From: Pedobacter cryoconitis
GTDB taxonomy: Bacteria; Bacteroidota; Bacteroidia; Sphingobacteriales; Sphingobacteriaceae
DNA: 64,000 nt
Assembly: GCF_014207135.1 (NCBI RefSeq)
Contig: NZ_JACHCC010000003.1
Span: 408,701-472,700, forward strand
Direction of reading: 5' to 3'
Under the pieces are notes generated by a model. It saw nothing but the letters and a program-made list of their open reading frames with translations. It was not told the DNA's origin and did not search any database. Of this stretch, positions 37,840 through 45,948 are shown piece after piece (position 1 is the first letter of the stretch; each line of letters begins with the position of its first letter). The translations under genes were made by a program, and so were the position numbers.

Positions 37840-38283
37840 ATGAAGAACGCATTATACTATTTGATTTTGATTGTTTCCTTAACATGTGCCTGTACATATA
37901 ATAATGTGTATCTCAATAGAGAAGAAGACAATAATGAAGGGAAAGTACTCCTTAAGAAATTCTATTCCAATGTAATCAATGAAAACTATAGGGGTGTGGA
38001 TGAAATGGTTGGGAGTAGCATAAAGATACTAGGTGGACCTCATGTAGTACGTAAACTAGTGAAATTTATCAATAGTAAAGTAGGTAAATGCAAAGGTTAT
38101 ACTATTGAAGATCGCTATATCCGTCGCACAACTGGGAGTATTAATGAAACATCTTATAATTACAAATTAAAGGTAACTTATGATAAAGGAACAATTAATG
38201 AAGTTATTGGCTTTATAAAGCGAGATGGATCAGAAAGTAAAATAAATGCATATCAAGCTAACTCTGATTTGTTAATGAACTAA
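37840..38283 (+). CDS. Small lipoprotein, candidate immunity factor
   Basis: A 147-residue lipoprotein from the ATG at 37840, giving the lipobox LTCAC (Cys at about 16-18); the in-frame start at 37810 overlaps the previous gene. The mature domain has a helix (EGKVLLKKFYSNVINENYRG) and strands (TSYNYKLKVTYDKGTINEVI), a cystatin/NTF2-like order similar to DUF4019-type proteins, but I cannot assign it. Only 7 bases separate it from the previous gene, and a terminator follows, so it closes the cassette. Confidence 0.65.
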   Translation: MKNALYYLILIVSLTCACTYNNVYLNREEDNNEGKVLLKKFYSNVINENYRGVDEMVGSSIKILGGPHVVRKLVKFINSKVGKCKGYTIEDRYIRRTTGSINETSYNYKLKVTYDKGTINEVIGFIKRDGSESKINAYQANSDLLMN

Positions 38284-38351
38284 GATCATTCTTGATCACC
38301 CTACGGGAGTAATCAGGGGAAGGAAAAGTATAATGTAATAGCAATTTATTA

Positions 38352-38382
38352 TCCCGGAATAAGCAATCCACTTGTTCCGGGA
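38352..38382. terminator. Bidirectional terminator closing the Rhs/SpvB-like cassette
   Basis: TCCCGGAATAAG pairs with CTTGTTCCGGGA (12 pairs, one wobble) around a 7-base loop. It lies between the plus-strand lipoprotein stop at 38283 and the minus-strand stop at 38400. Confidence 0.65.
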
Positions 38383-38399
38383 GATTTATATAACGATTT

Positions 38400-38747
38400 T
38401 TAGTGTTTAGTCTGGCTACGTTTTTCAGCCATCCAATTATTATATTTTATCAGTTGATCAGCTGTTAAAAGTGCTGTAATTTGGGCATAGTCATATTTAA
38501 ACTGAGCCTTGATTACGCTTTTATCAACATTGATTTTTTTAAGACTGTCAAGCTTCGTATTCTGATCTAAAAACACATTGTAGAGACTTGTTTTTTGATT
38601 ATCACTTAACTGTAGTCGTTCTTGTAACTGCTTAATAGTTGTTTCTGCCCTTAATTTTGGGGTTAGTTTTGCATCGGGAGTAGCCTGGGCAAAAGAGAGA
38701 GAACCTGTAAAAAAAGTAAGCGCCAAGCAGATTATTGTTTTTTTCAT
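38400..38747 (-). CDS. Small helical periplasmic protein (Spy/CpxP-like)
   Basis: A 115-residue protein with a signal peptide (about 1-20, ending SFAQ). An all-helical mature domain with LQLSDNQKTSLYNVFLDQNT and ALLTADQLIKYNNWMAEKRS follows. The spaced Leu/Thr-x-x-Gln segments recall the LTxxQ motifs of Spy/CpxP-type periplasmic chaperones, but the match is weak. It lies downstream of the acyltransferase gene on the same strand, with a 77-base gap. An envelope-stress role is inferred by resemblance only. Confidence 0.65.
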   Translation of the reverse strand: MKKTIICLALTFFTGSLSFAQATPDAKLTPKLRAETTIKQLQERLQLSDNQKTSLYNVFLDQNTKLDSLKKINVDKSVIKAQFKYDYAQITALLTADQLIKYNNWMAEKRSQTKH

Positions 38748-38824
38748 TTATACCTGTATTTATAATGCTAAATATAGGTTTAATATCCTTTATAAAATAG
38801 TTTAGGAGCTTGTATTTAACAACA

Positions 38825-39721
38825 TCAGGGTCTATCTGCGATCGAACTGATATCTGGCTTGTACTTCCATCTTCTATGACTCCAGAGCCAGTAAGCAGGT
38901 TCGTTATTGATAATGTCTTCGAGCATATGGGGGTGCATTTCTGTGATTTCATAATCAGCTGTTTTGGCAGGATTTAAACAAAGCGGAATACAGTCAACTG
39001 TATAATAACCCCGTTTAACATAATTGACCCTGAAATAGAATATGGGCTGATTTGTCTTCTTTGCTATTTTCTCTATACCTAGTTGAACGGAAGTCTGCTG
39101 ATGCATAAAAGTTGTCCAGTAATGTGAATCGCCTTTTGAGGGCGCCTGATCATTTCCAAAGCTAAACATGCTTGGTTTACCTTTGCTTTCCTGTAAAGCT
39201 CTTAAAGTCTGACGCATCGCAATGAGTTTATTCCCAAATCTGCTGCGGACTCTTTTGAACCATTCATCGAATATGTGATTGCTTAATGGCTTGTAAATAG
39301 GGTAGTGATCTGCCTTGAAATTTAAACCGATTCCTAAAGTTCCCCATTCCCAGTTCCCATAATGTGCTGAACAGATCAGGATGCTTTCTCCTCTGTCTAA
39401 GTAAGCCTGAACCTGTTCTTTATTTCTGAAAATAAAGCGTTTTTCAATTTCTTCTCTGGAGATGCTGTTCATCTTTATGATTTCGAAAATCAAAGAAGAA
39501 AGGTACTTGTAAAAGCGTTTCTCAATAACTTTGATTTCTTCAATTGTTTTATCGGGCAGTGCGTTGATCAGGTTCTCTCTGACAACTTTTCGGCGGTAGC
39601 CAAAGACACGGTATAATAATACATATACACCATCCGCAAAAACATATAAAACTGATAATGGAAATAGAGATAGTATGCACAAAAAATATACTCCTAAATG
39701 AGAAACTATTTTCTTAATCAT
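38825..39721 (-). CDS. Lipid A-type lysophospholipid acyltransferase (LpxL/HtrB family)
   Basis: A 298-residue inner-membrane enzyme with an N-terminal helix (about 8-30). The acyltransferase motif HYGNWEW (about residue 120) carries the catalytic His and an acidic residue four positions later. YKPLSNHIFDEWFKRVRSRF is the second conserved block. FSFGNDQAP (about 185) corresponds to the third block (F-x-x-DQ) of the family. The enzyme should add a secondary fatty acid to lipid A. A 16-base sequence just upstream of the start (39722-39737) matches the MarR operator half-site at 19326-19341 with one difference. Confidence 0.93.
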   Translation of the reverse strand: MIKKIVSHLGVYFLCILSLFPLSVLYVFADGVYVLLYRVFGYRRKVVRENLINALPDKTIEEIKVIEKRFYKYLSSLIFEIIKMNSISREEIEKRFIFRNKEQVQAYLDRGESILICSAHYGNWEWGTLGIGLNFKADHYPIYKPLSNHIFDEWFKRVRSRFGNKLIAMRQTLRALQESKGKPSMFSFGNDQAPSKGDSHYWTTFMHQQTSVQLGIEKIAKKTNQPIFYFRVNYVKRGYYTVDCIPLCLNPAKTADYEITEMHPHMLEDIINNEPAYWLWSHRRWKYKPDISSIADRP

Positions 39722-39892
39722 AGTAAACTTAGTTGACTTTACAAAAGTAAAAATGAACTAAAAAAAATATGCCACACAAATGTTATAATTAATTTTTGTG
39801 ATGGATTGTAGAAAATCATTGTAGATGTCTACTCCCTTTGGCACAGCTTATCGTTATACCTGTAATAAAGTTAACCTAATAAATACCTAAAA

Positions 39893-40927
39893 ATGAAAAA
39901 CTTAAAGAATGGAGTTGGACTTCGGGCGCTGACAATTGCGGGTGCTGTCTGTTATCTGCTTTTGCAGGGGTCGTGTAAAAAGGATTCTGGAAAAACAACC
40001 GGCGTATTGGCTACCAGTCCACAAACCACCAATGTGAGCACTGATTATAACACGCAGTTAAGAGCCTACAAAGCAAGTGATCATCAGTTGATGTATGGCT
40101 ATTTTTCATTGGCTAATGCTGTTGATATAGCTAAAATACCTGATGGTGTTGATATTATTGCCTTATGGGGAAGGCACGAAGCAAATTCGCCCGATTTCAA
40201 GGCTGAACTGGACGCCATTCATCTGATGCAAAAGGATAAGGGAACTAAATTTGTCATGGCCTTTATGCTTTCTGATTTAACCGACAGATTTGGTCCGAGA
40301 GATCCGGTGACTAAGAAAATCAATAATGCTGATCCGCTTTCAGGAGTTCAGCCTTTGGTCGATTCTGTTAAAAAATGGGGATTGGATGGAATTGACATTG
40401 ATTATGAACCTAATTATTGCGGATGTAATGATGTATTTGCGGACAAGCAGAAAATGTCCGGTCTGATCACTAAATTTTCGGCAAGTTTTGGCCCCAAATC
40501 AAATACTAATCTCTTACTTATTGTAGATGGAGAACCAGGCTTCCTGAACACAGATCTGGGACAATATCTTAATTATGGAATTTCGCAGGCTTACGGTGCC
40601 TCTAATGGGACTAATTTACAGCAGCGTTATTCGACGAGTAAAATAACACCGGGCAATACTGCAAATGTCCTGAAATCACCATCAAAATTTATTGTAGCTG
40701 AGAATTTTCAGCAATATGGTAGTACAGGTGGGGTCGATTTCACTAATGCGGATGGAACCAAAACTAAATCTTTACAAGGAATGGCAGGCTGGAATCCAAC
40801 CGAAGGTAAAAAAGGTGGAGCGGGTTCGTTTTATATAGATGCAGATGCGAAAAATGTTCCTGCCTATAAATATACAAACATGGCGATTCAGATTATGAAC
40901 CCTGTGAGTGCCAAATTTATACATTGA
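39893..40927 (+). CDS. Glycoside hydrolase family 18-type lipoprotein (endo-beta-N-acetylglucosaminidase-like)
   Basis: A 344-residue lipoprotein (lipobox LLLQGSC, Cys28). The catalytic strand LDGIDIDYEPNYC (164-176) is the DGxDxDxE motif of GH18, with Glu172 as the catalytic acid and Asp170 as the residue that helps the substrate acetamido group. GH18 members cut chitin or the core of N-glycans; the compact single-domain form and surface lipoprotein fit the endo-beta-N-acetylglucosaminidase branch found in Bacteroidota. No SusC/SusD accompanies it here. A glycosidase with a DUF4091 domain follows after a long hairpin. Confidence 0.9.
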   Translation: MKNLKNGVGLRALTIAGAVCYLLLQGSCKKDSGKTTGVLATSPQTTNVSTDYNTQLRAYKASDHQLMYGYFSLANAVDIAKIPDGVDIIALWGRHEANSPDFKAELDAIHLMQKDKGTKFVMAFMLSDLTDRFGPRDPVTKKINNADPLSGVQPLVDSVKKWGLDGIDIDYEPNYCGCNDVFADKQKMSGLITKFSASFGPKSNTNLLLIVDGEPGFLNTDLGQYLNYGISQAYGASNGTNLQQRYSTSKITPGNTANVLKSPSKFIVAENFQQYGSTGGVDFTNADGTKTKSLQGMAGWNPTEGKKGGAGSFYIDADAKNVPAYKYTNMAIQIMNPVSAKFIH

Positions 40928-41282
40928 TAACTCATCGTAGTATAGGACAAGGTTATACCTAGTTTAGTTTCTAATCTCTGTTGAAGCGAGGTTGAACTGG
41001 GTTTGAAGCAGGGTTGAAGTACCTAAACCTGCTTCAAACCCAGTTCAACCTCGCTTCAACATCGTATCAACATTAAACAGAAACCGACTAGAACTATATC
41101 TGTCTTATACTGAATTTACTTGACGCACTTAGTGAAAAAACTGCAGAGACCGTCAGATCAACGGTGCATTCCATGATTTTTTTGGAAACTATCAATATCG
41201 TTACATTGTATCAAACGGTTGCGTAACAAACGCAATACAAAAGCTCTTTAACCTTACTCTGTCAATGTGTTAACTTAGAGTT
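40928..41282. other. 355-bp gene-free region holding a long repeat hairpin
   Basis: No coding sequence is seen. The left quarter is occupied by the hairpin at 40980-41071. The rest is AT-rich leader DNA of the downstream glycosidase, with no promoter I can assign with confidence. Confidence 0.5.
40980..41071. repeat. Long hairpin built of 11-bp repeat units
   Basis: Perfect 33-bp inverted arms (40980-41012 and 41028-41060) enclose a 15-base spacer. Each arm is three 11-bp units: GTTGAAGCGAG, GTTGAACTGGG and TTTGAAGCAGG on the left and their complements on the right. A fourth unit, GTTGAAGTACC, lies in the spacer (41013-41023). A diverged unit follows the right arm (41061-41071; reversed, GTTGATACGAT). 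No T tract follows, so it is not a standard terminator. Confidence 0.9.
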
Positions 41283-43016
41283 ATGAAATATCTGGTTTTT
41301 ATCTGCTTTTCTTGTTTATGCCTGATAGCCAGGGCACAGGATGTAAGTTTAGCTCTTCAAAAAAAGGCTCCCTTAAATTCACAAACTATTCATGATGAAT
41401 GGAACAAAGTAGCTAATGGGTTAAATGTAAGTTTTGCCTCTGCTAATGTCCGTTTTGCAAGAGAATTACCACCAAAGGTGGAATTGCAGTCAACATGGGA
41501 AACTAAAGCCTGGAAAGGAGAAAAGATACATACGCAAATGTTAGTCTGGGCTAACAAGAGTTTTAATGCAGTAAGCTTACAGCTTTACGATCTGAAAGAT
41601 AAAGACGGACATCTCATCAAAAAAGAAAACATTACTGCCGGATTTATCCAATATGTGATCACTGACGAATTTAAAAACGGCTGTGGTTATCGCAAGACTG
41701 TAGATTTCGATTCTTCGTATGTTGCAGATGCAATTGATACCAAATCTGCCTCTATAATGCTAAAGGAAAATAACACGCAACCAATCTGGTTAAGTATTAA
41801 GGTTCCGGCTAATACTACTCCTGGAAATTATAAAGGCTCGATTAAAATAAAAGGAGACAAGGATTATTCCTTTCCTATATCTATAGAGGTATTAAACAAA
41901 ACACTTCCTGCTGCCAGCAAATGGCAATATGATTTAGACTTATGGCAACATCCAGCCGCAATAGCCCGCGTTCACAAATTACCATTATGGAGCCCGGAAC
42001 ATTTTTCAATGATGAAGAAGTATTATCAGATGCTTGCAGATGCTGGTCAAAAAACAATCACTGCAAGTATCGTGAATGAGCCCTGGGGACATCAGACTTA
42101 TGATGATTATCCGAGTTTGATTAAATGGACTAAGAAAAAGGATGGAAGCTGGAGTTATGATTATAGCTTATTTGATAAGTATGTAGCTTTTGTAATGGAT
42201 TGTGGAATTACCGAACGGATCAACTGTTACAGTATGGTGCCCTGGAAAATCGCTTTTACTTACTATGATGAAACGCTACAGCAAGAAGCAGTCTTTACAG
42301 ATGCTATTGGGACACCAACTTATAATGTTTTCTGGAAAACCATGCTAGTCGATTTTACTAAACATCTGAAACAAAAAGGATGGTTTGGCAAAACTTATAT
42401 TGCCATGGATGAAAGACCAATGGACACGATGATAGCGGTCATTAAATTATTGAAAGAAACTGATAAAGACTGGAAAATAGCCCTGGCGGGAGATTATCAT
42501 ACCGAAATAGAGAAAGATATAGATGTTTATTGTGTAGCCTCCAGATGGGATTTTCCAGCAGCTACTTTACAAAGACGAAGACAAGAAGGCAAAGTGAGTA
42601 CCTGGTATACCTGCTGTACTGAACCTTATCCTAATGGTTTTACTTTCTCTTCGCCTGCTGAAGGAGTTTGGATGGGGTGGTACACTGCGAATAAAAACCT
42701 GGACGGTTATTTACGATGGGCTTATAACAGCTGGACAAAAGATCCAATGGCTGATAGCCGTTTCACTGCCTGGCCAGCTGGCGATACTTATCAGGTGTAT
42801 CCTGGCCCGCTAAGTTCTGTCAGGTTTGAGAAACTGATTGAAGGTGCTCAGGACTTTGAAAAGATAAAACAATTGAAGATATACTACAAAAAGAATAATC
42901 TTACTAAGGAGCTAAATGAACTGAATAAGGCTCTGGAGATCTTTGAGATCAAATCACTGGCAAATACTACAGCTGATGAAATGCTGAAAAAGGTAAAGCC
43001 ACTGCTGAACAGGTAA
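41283..43016 (+). CDS. DUF4091 / GH123-like secreted glycoside hydrolase
   Basis: A 577-residue protein with a signal peptide (about 1-18, ending ARAQ). An N-terminal beta-sandwich (about 60-205, ending FPISIEVLNKTLP) precedes a TIM-barrel-like catalytic region. It contains YIAMDERPMD with the adjacent Asp376-Glu377 pair, as in GH123 N-acetyl-hexosaminidases that use substrate-assisted catalysis. A DUF4091 domain closes it (YLRWAYNSWTKDPMADSRF, then DTYQVYPGPLSSVRFEKLIE). It probably removes an N-acetylated hexosamine from a host or plant glycan. Next to the GH18 lipoprotein it suggests joint amino-sugar glycan breakdown. The exact GH family is inferred from two blocks. Confidence 0.87.
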   Translation: MKYLVFICFSCLCLIARAQDVSLALQKKAPLNSQTIHDEWNKVANGLNVSFASANVRFARELPPKVELQSTWETKAWKGEKIHTQMLVWANKSFNAVSLQLYDLKDKDGHLIKKENITAGFIQYVITDEFKNGCGYRKTVDFDSSYVADAIDTKSASIMLKENNTQPIWLSIKVPANTTPGNYKGSIKIKGDKDYSFPISIEVLNKTLPAASKWQYDLDLWQHPAAIARVHKLPLWSPEHFSMMKKYYQMLADAGQKTITASIVNEPWGHQTYDDYPSLIKWTKKKDGSWSYDYSLFDKYVAFVMDCGITERINCYSMVPWKIAFTYYDETLQQEAVFTDAIGTPTYNVFWKTMLVDFTKHLKQKGWFGKTYIAMDERPMDTMIAVIKLLKETDKDWKIALAGDYHTEIEKDIDVYCVASRWDFPAATLQRRRQEGKVSTWYTCCTEPYPNGFTFSSPAEGVWMGWYTANKNLDGYLRWAYNSWTKDPMADSRFTAWPAGDTYQVYPGPLSSVRFEKLIEGAQDFEKIKQLKIYYKKNNLTKELNELNKALEIFEIKSLANTTADEMLKKVKPLLNR

Positions 43017-43035
43017 ATTGCAATGGCTGGATAAA

Positions 43036-43386
43036 TCACCCAATTATCCTGTTTAAGAAATTTCGAAGCACTATAGCATGATTATGCTCCTGATCACTGG
43101 CCGCATAGAGCAACGTAATGGTCTGATGCTTTTGATATTCTTCAAGCATCGCCATTACGGCTGGATTGGAGGCTAACTCTTCCGTATAGCGAGTTTCAAA
43201 AAGCCACCATTTACCCTGATCCTGGTCAAACCAATCTTTCAGAAGAAAGGAATGAGCAATATCCTTCATCCAGAGATCAATATCTGCATCTTCTTTTTTT
43301 AATCCTCCTGGCCATAACCGGTCTATAAAAATTCGGAAGCCATCCTCTGCCGATGCAGGTTCATATATCCTTTTTAGCTTAATCAT
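43036..43386 (-). CDS. DUF488-family protein
   Basis: A 116-residue cytoplasmic protein with the DUF488 signature: KRIYEPASAEDGFRIFIDRL followed by WPGGLKKEDADIDLWMKDIA, then FETRYTEEL and TITLLYAASDQEHNHAIVLR near the end. Members are small, single-domain and of unknown biochemical role. It is the last gene of a three-gene minus-strand run with a lipoprotein and a ClC channel (3-base gap to the lipoprotein). Confidence 0.93.
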   Translation of the reverse strand: MIKLKRIYEPASAEDGFRIFIDRLWPGGLKKEDADIDLWMKDIAHSFLLKDWFDQDQGKWWLFETRYTEELASNPAVMAMLEEYQKHQTITLLYAASDQEHNHAIVLRNFLNRIIG

Positions 43387-43389
43387 ATC

Positions 43390-43803
43390 TCATTTATATT
43401 TGAATGTTTTGACTTCCCAGCTCTTATCTTTTTTAATTACACTATATGTCAATAGCATTTTTTTATTTAGGCAAAGGATAGAGAGCGTTGCTTCTTGTTT
43501 GTTGACCTCAAAATTTTCTATGCTATATAAAAAGTGGTTTTTTGAGATCAAAACGTCGGGTTGCTGGTTGTAAACTATGTTAAAATGACCTATCCGTTCC
43601 GGCCAGTTATCGTGGGTATATTTGTTTTTAACCATCATCAGTGTTTGTGTCTGCGGAGTAACTATTGTCTGGAAACCCGGATCATTAAATACACAGTTGA
43701 GTATACTAACTGTATCCTGATAATTAACGAAACTATTTGCGGCCTGATTAGTGCAAGCAGTAATCAGGCTGAATAAAGCGAATAGTAAACTCAGATTTCT
43801 CAT
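43390..43803 (-). CDS. Small lipoprotein of unknown function
   Basis: A 137-residue lipoprotein (MRNLSLLFALFSLITAC, Cys17). The mature domain has alternating strands and one late helix-strand pair; I do not recognise it. Its ATG directly follows the stop of the ClC gene with no gap, so translation is coupled and it is probably made together with the channel. Confidence 0.7.
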   Translation of the reverse strand: MRNLSLLFALFSLITACTNQAANSFVNYQDTVSILNCVFNDPGFQTIVTPQTQTLMMVKNKYTHDNWPERIGHFNIVYNQQPDVLISKNHFLYSIENFEVNKQEATLSILCLNKKMLLTYSVIKKDKSWEVKTFKYK

Positions 43804-45684
43804 TTATGAATTGGCTTTGCTTACTTTATAGAACCTTTTTCCTTTAATCAGCATCTTCATTCTTTGTCTTTTTAGTGACAAGTTTGCGCCCGCTTCCTTG
43901 TTTTCGATGAGTTGAATTTTATAAGCCTTCAGAATATCCTTATAAGTTAATACACCAATAACCTTGTTTTCGTCTTCAGACAATACAGGTATTAATTCTT
44001 CCTGCTGCACTGACATCAGCTCTACAGCTTTTGATAAGCTATCGTTGCTTTTGATTGCATAGTCTGACTTTTTCAGGATAGCGGAAATAGCTGCGTTCTC
44101 TCCGATTTTATTGTTGTAAAGATCAGTAAGCGCAACTGTTCCCTGAAAATCACCCTGTTGATCAACAACAATGAAATGGCTGTCTGTTTGGAGATTGTTA
44201 GCTAAATAAACTTTGAATTCACTGATCAAAGTTTCAGGATTCAACAGGACTGATTGAGTTGATATGACCTGGGCTACTGATAATTTTCTCAGAATGTCAG
44301 GTTCATAGGCATCTGGCGTATAAACTCCTCTTCTGGCAATTTTTTCAGTCATAATCGTATTTTCCATAAAAAAGAAAGATACAAGGTAGGCAGATGTACA
44401 GGCCCCTAACAGGGGTAAAAGTGCTTCGGGTTGCATAGTAGCTTCCAAAGCAAAAGCGATACTGGTTAAATAGGCACGGGATGCACCTGCAAACATTGCA
44501 GACATACCAATCAAAGCACACATCGGCAAACTAATATCAGCTGCGGGCAATAGATATATAATAACAGAGCCGATAATAGCCCCGCAAGCACCACCAATGG
44601 TTAGTAGGGGGGCAAGTGTACCACCTGAAGTGCCACTGCCAAGGGCAATAGCCCAGGAGAGAAATTTGAACAGGGATAAACTTAATAATAATGCTAACGT
44701 GATATGACCAGAAAGTATATTGATAATGTTATCATAGCCGACACCTAAAGTATGTGGTTGATAAAAACCGATTAATCCAACAGCGAGACCACCTAAAGCT
44801 GGCCACCACATCCAATGAATGGGTAATTTTTCAAACAGATCCTCTATGTAATAAACGGCTTTGGTTAATCCTACAGCTAAAAATCCAATGATGATTCCAA
44901 TAGTGCTGTAAATACCCAAGCCAAAATTACCTGGAACAGCAAGGTGAGGCATAGGAAATACAGGTCCGGATTCGAATAAAAAGTGATGTCCTGCGGCCCC
45001 GGTAATACAAGCCAATGCGACTGGAAGAATAGCTTTTGGTGAAAATTCGAAAAGTAATAACTCTACTGCAAGGAAAATAGCCGCAATCGGTGTTCCGAAT
45101 ATGGCGGACATCCCCGCGGTTGCACCTGCAGCTAAGATAATTTTTCGTTCATTAGAGGTAATCTTGAATAATTGACCCAGTGTTGAACCCAAAGCGCCAC
45201 CGGTAGCAATGATAGGGCCTTCCGCACCGAATGGGCCACCCGTTCCTATGGCAATAGCGGAGGAGATAGGCTTTAGAAAAGTAATAATTGGTTTAATCTT
45301 ACTTTTATTGATCAGGATTTGTTCCATAGCTTCCGGGATTCCATGACCCCGGATAGCTTTAGAACCATATAGGGCCATAATCCCTACCAGTATCCCCCCA
45401 ATTGCAGGAATAAGTATCACCCATAAACCGAGATGGTTGGTTGCTGGGCTATGAAAATTAATATCTGCCGAACCGTAAAAGGCAATGTTTGTAACCAGGT
45501 TGATTAAGTAGATCAGCAATTTGGCAATTATGCTGATTGCCGCGGCTACAATAACCGAAAGAACGGAGATCTGGAGTAATCTTTTTTTGAGGAATAAATT
45601 TTGTTTTTTATCATCTTCCTTTTGGTTATAAAAATAAAGTAAAGGAGATATGGGAATGCCATTTTTATAGTCTGTTCTCTTCAT
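43804..45684 (-). CDS. ClC-family chloride channel/antiporter with C-terminal CBS domains
   Basis: A 626-residue protein from the ATG at 45684 (a GTG at 45693 is in frame). The ClC core shows RGHGIPEA, GPFGAEGPIIATGG with the gating glutamate of the GxEGP motif, and GSGTSGGTLAPLL for the GxFxP-type anion-binding loop. About 10-12 membrane helices span residues 40-440. Two CBS domains follow (about 470-590), such as VIGVLTYKDILKAYK, which in relatives bind nucleotides and tune transport. Whether it is a channel or a 2Cl-/H+ exchanger is not decidable here. It heads an operon with the lipoprotein and DUF488 genes and is divergent from a Crp/Fnr gene. Confidence 0.94.
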   Translation of the reverse strand: MKRTDYKNGIPISPLLYFYNQKEDDKKQNLFLKKRLLQISVLSVIVAAAISIIAKLLIYLINLVTNIAFYGSADINFHSPATNHLGLWVILIPAIGGILVGIMALYGSKAIRGHGIPEAMEQILINKSKIKPIITFLKPISSAIAIGTGGPFGAEGPIIATGGALGSTLGQLFKITSNERKIILAAGATAGMSAIFGTPIAAIFLAVELLLFEFSPKAILPVALACITGAAGHHFLFESGPVFPMPHLAVPGNFGLGIYSTIGIIIGFLAVGLTKAVYYIEDLFEKLPIHWMWWPALGGLAVGLIGFYQPHTLGVGYDNIINILSGHITLALLLSLSLFKFLSWAIALGSGTSGGTLAPLLTIGGACGAIIGSVIIYLLPAADISLPMCALIGMSAMFAGASRAYLTSIAFALEATMQPEALLPLLGACTSAYLVSFFFMENTIMTEKIARRGVYTPDAYEPDILRKLSVAQVISTQSVLLNPETLISEFKVYLANNLQTDSHFIVVDQQGDFQGTVALTDLYNNKIGENAAISAILKKSDYAIKSNDSLSKAVELMSVQQEELIPVLSEDENKVIGVLTYKDILKAYKIQLIENKEAGANLSLKRQRMKMLIKGKRFYKVSKANS

Positions 45685-45828
45685 AAATATCACATTTTCT
45701 AAGTCAGGCTTATCGTCAATGATAAAACCTTAACTGTTGCAAAGCTAATAAAATCTATTGTTGGTTTTTGTATTAAATATTGTTTATTACATGTTTTTGT
45801 TTATTATTATTGATAATAATTGTTTTTT

Positions 45829-45846
45829 ATATTGTTTATGCAATAT
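45829..45846. promoter_or_regulatory. ATATTGTTT-type near-palindrome between the ClC and Crp/Fnr genes
   Basis: ATATTGTTTATGCAATAT matches at 16 of 18 positions the perfect palindrome at 46953-46970, on the other side of the Crp/Fnr gene. Another half copy (ATATTGTTT) lies at 45777-45785. The dyad and its position between divergent genes suggest a regulator site, perhaps for the adjacent Crp/Fnr protein; that is inference. Confidence 0.5.
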
Positions 45847-45948
45847 TTGTTTGATTTGATGTTACTGGCTTATTTATCTAAATAATTTGATTCAATAAAT
45901 TTAGATCTACAGTTATTTAGTAATATTGTGCCCAAACAAGTCCTACCT

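Noticed and set aside
40980..41071. The 11-bp-unit array as a CRISPR
   Set aside because: Units are contiguous without spacers, form inverted arms and have no cas genes nearby.
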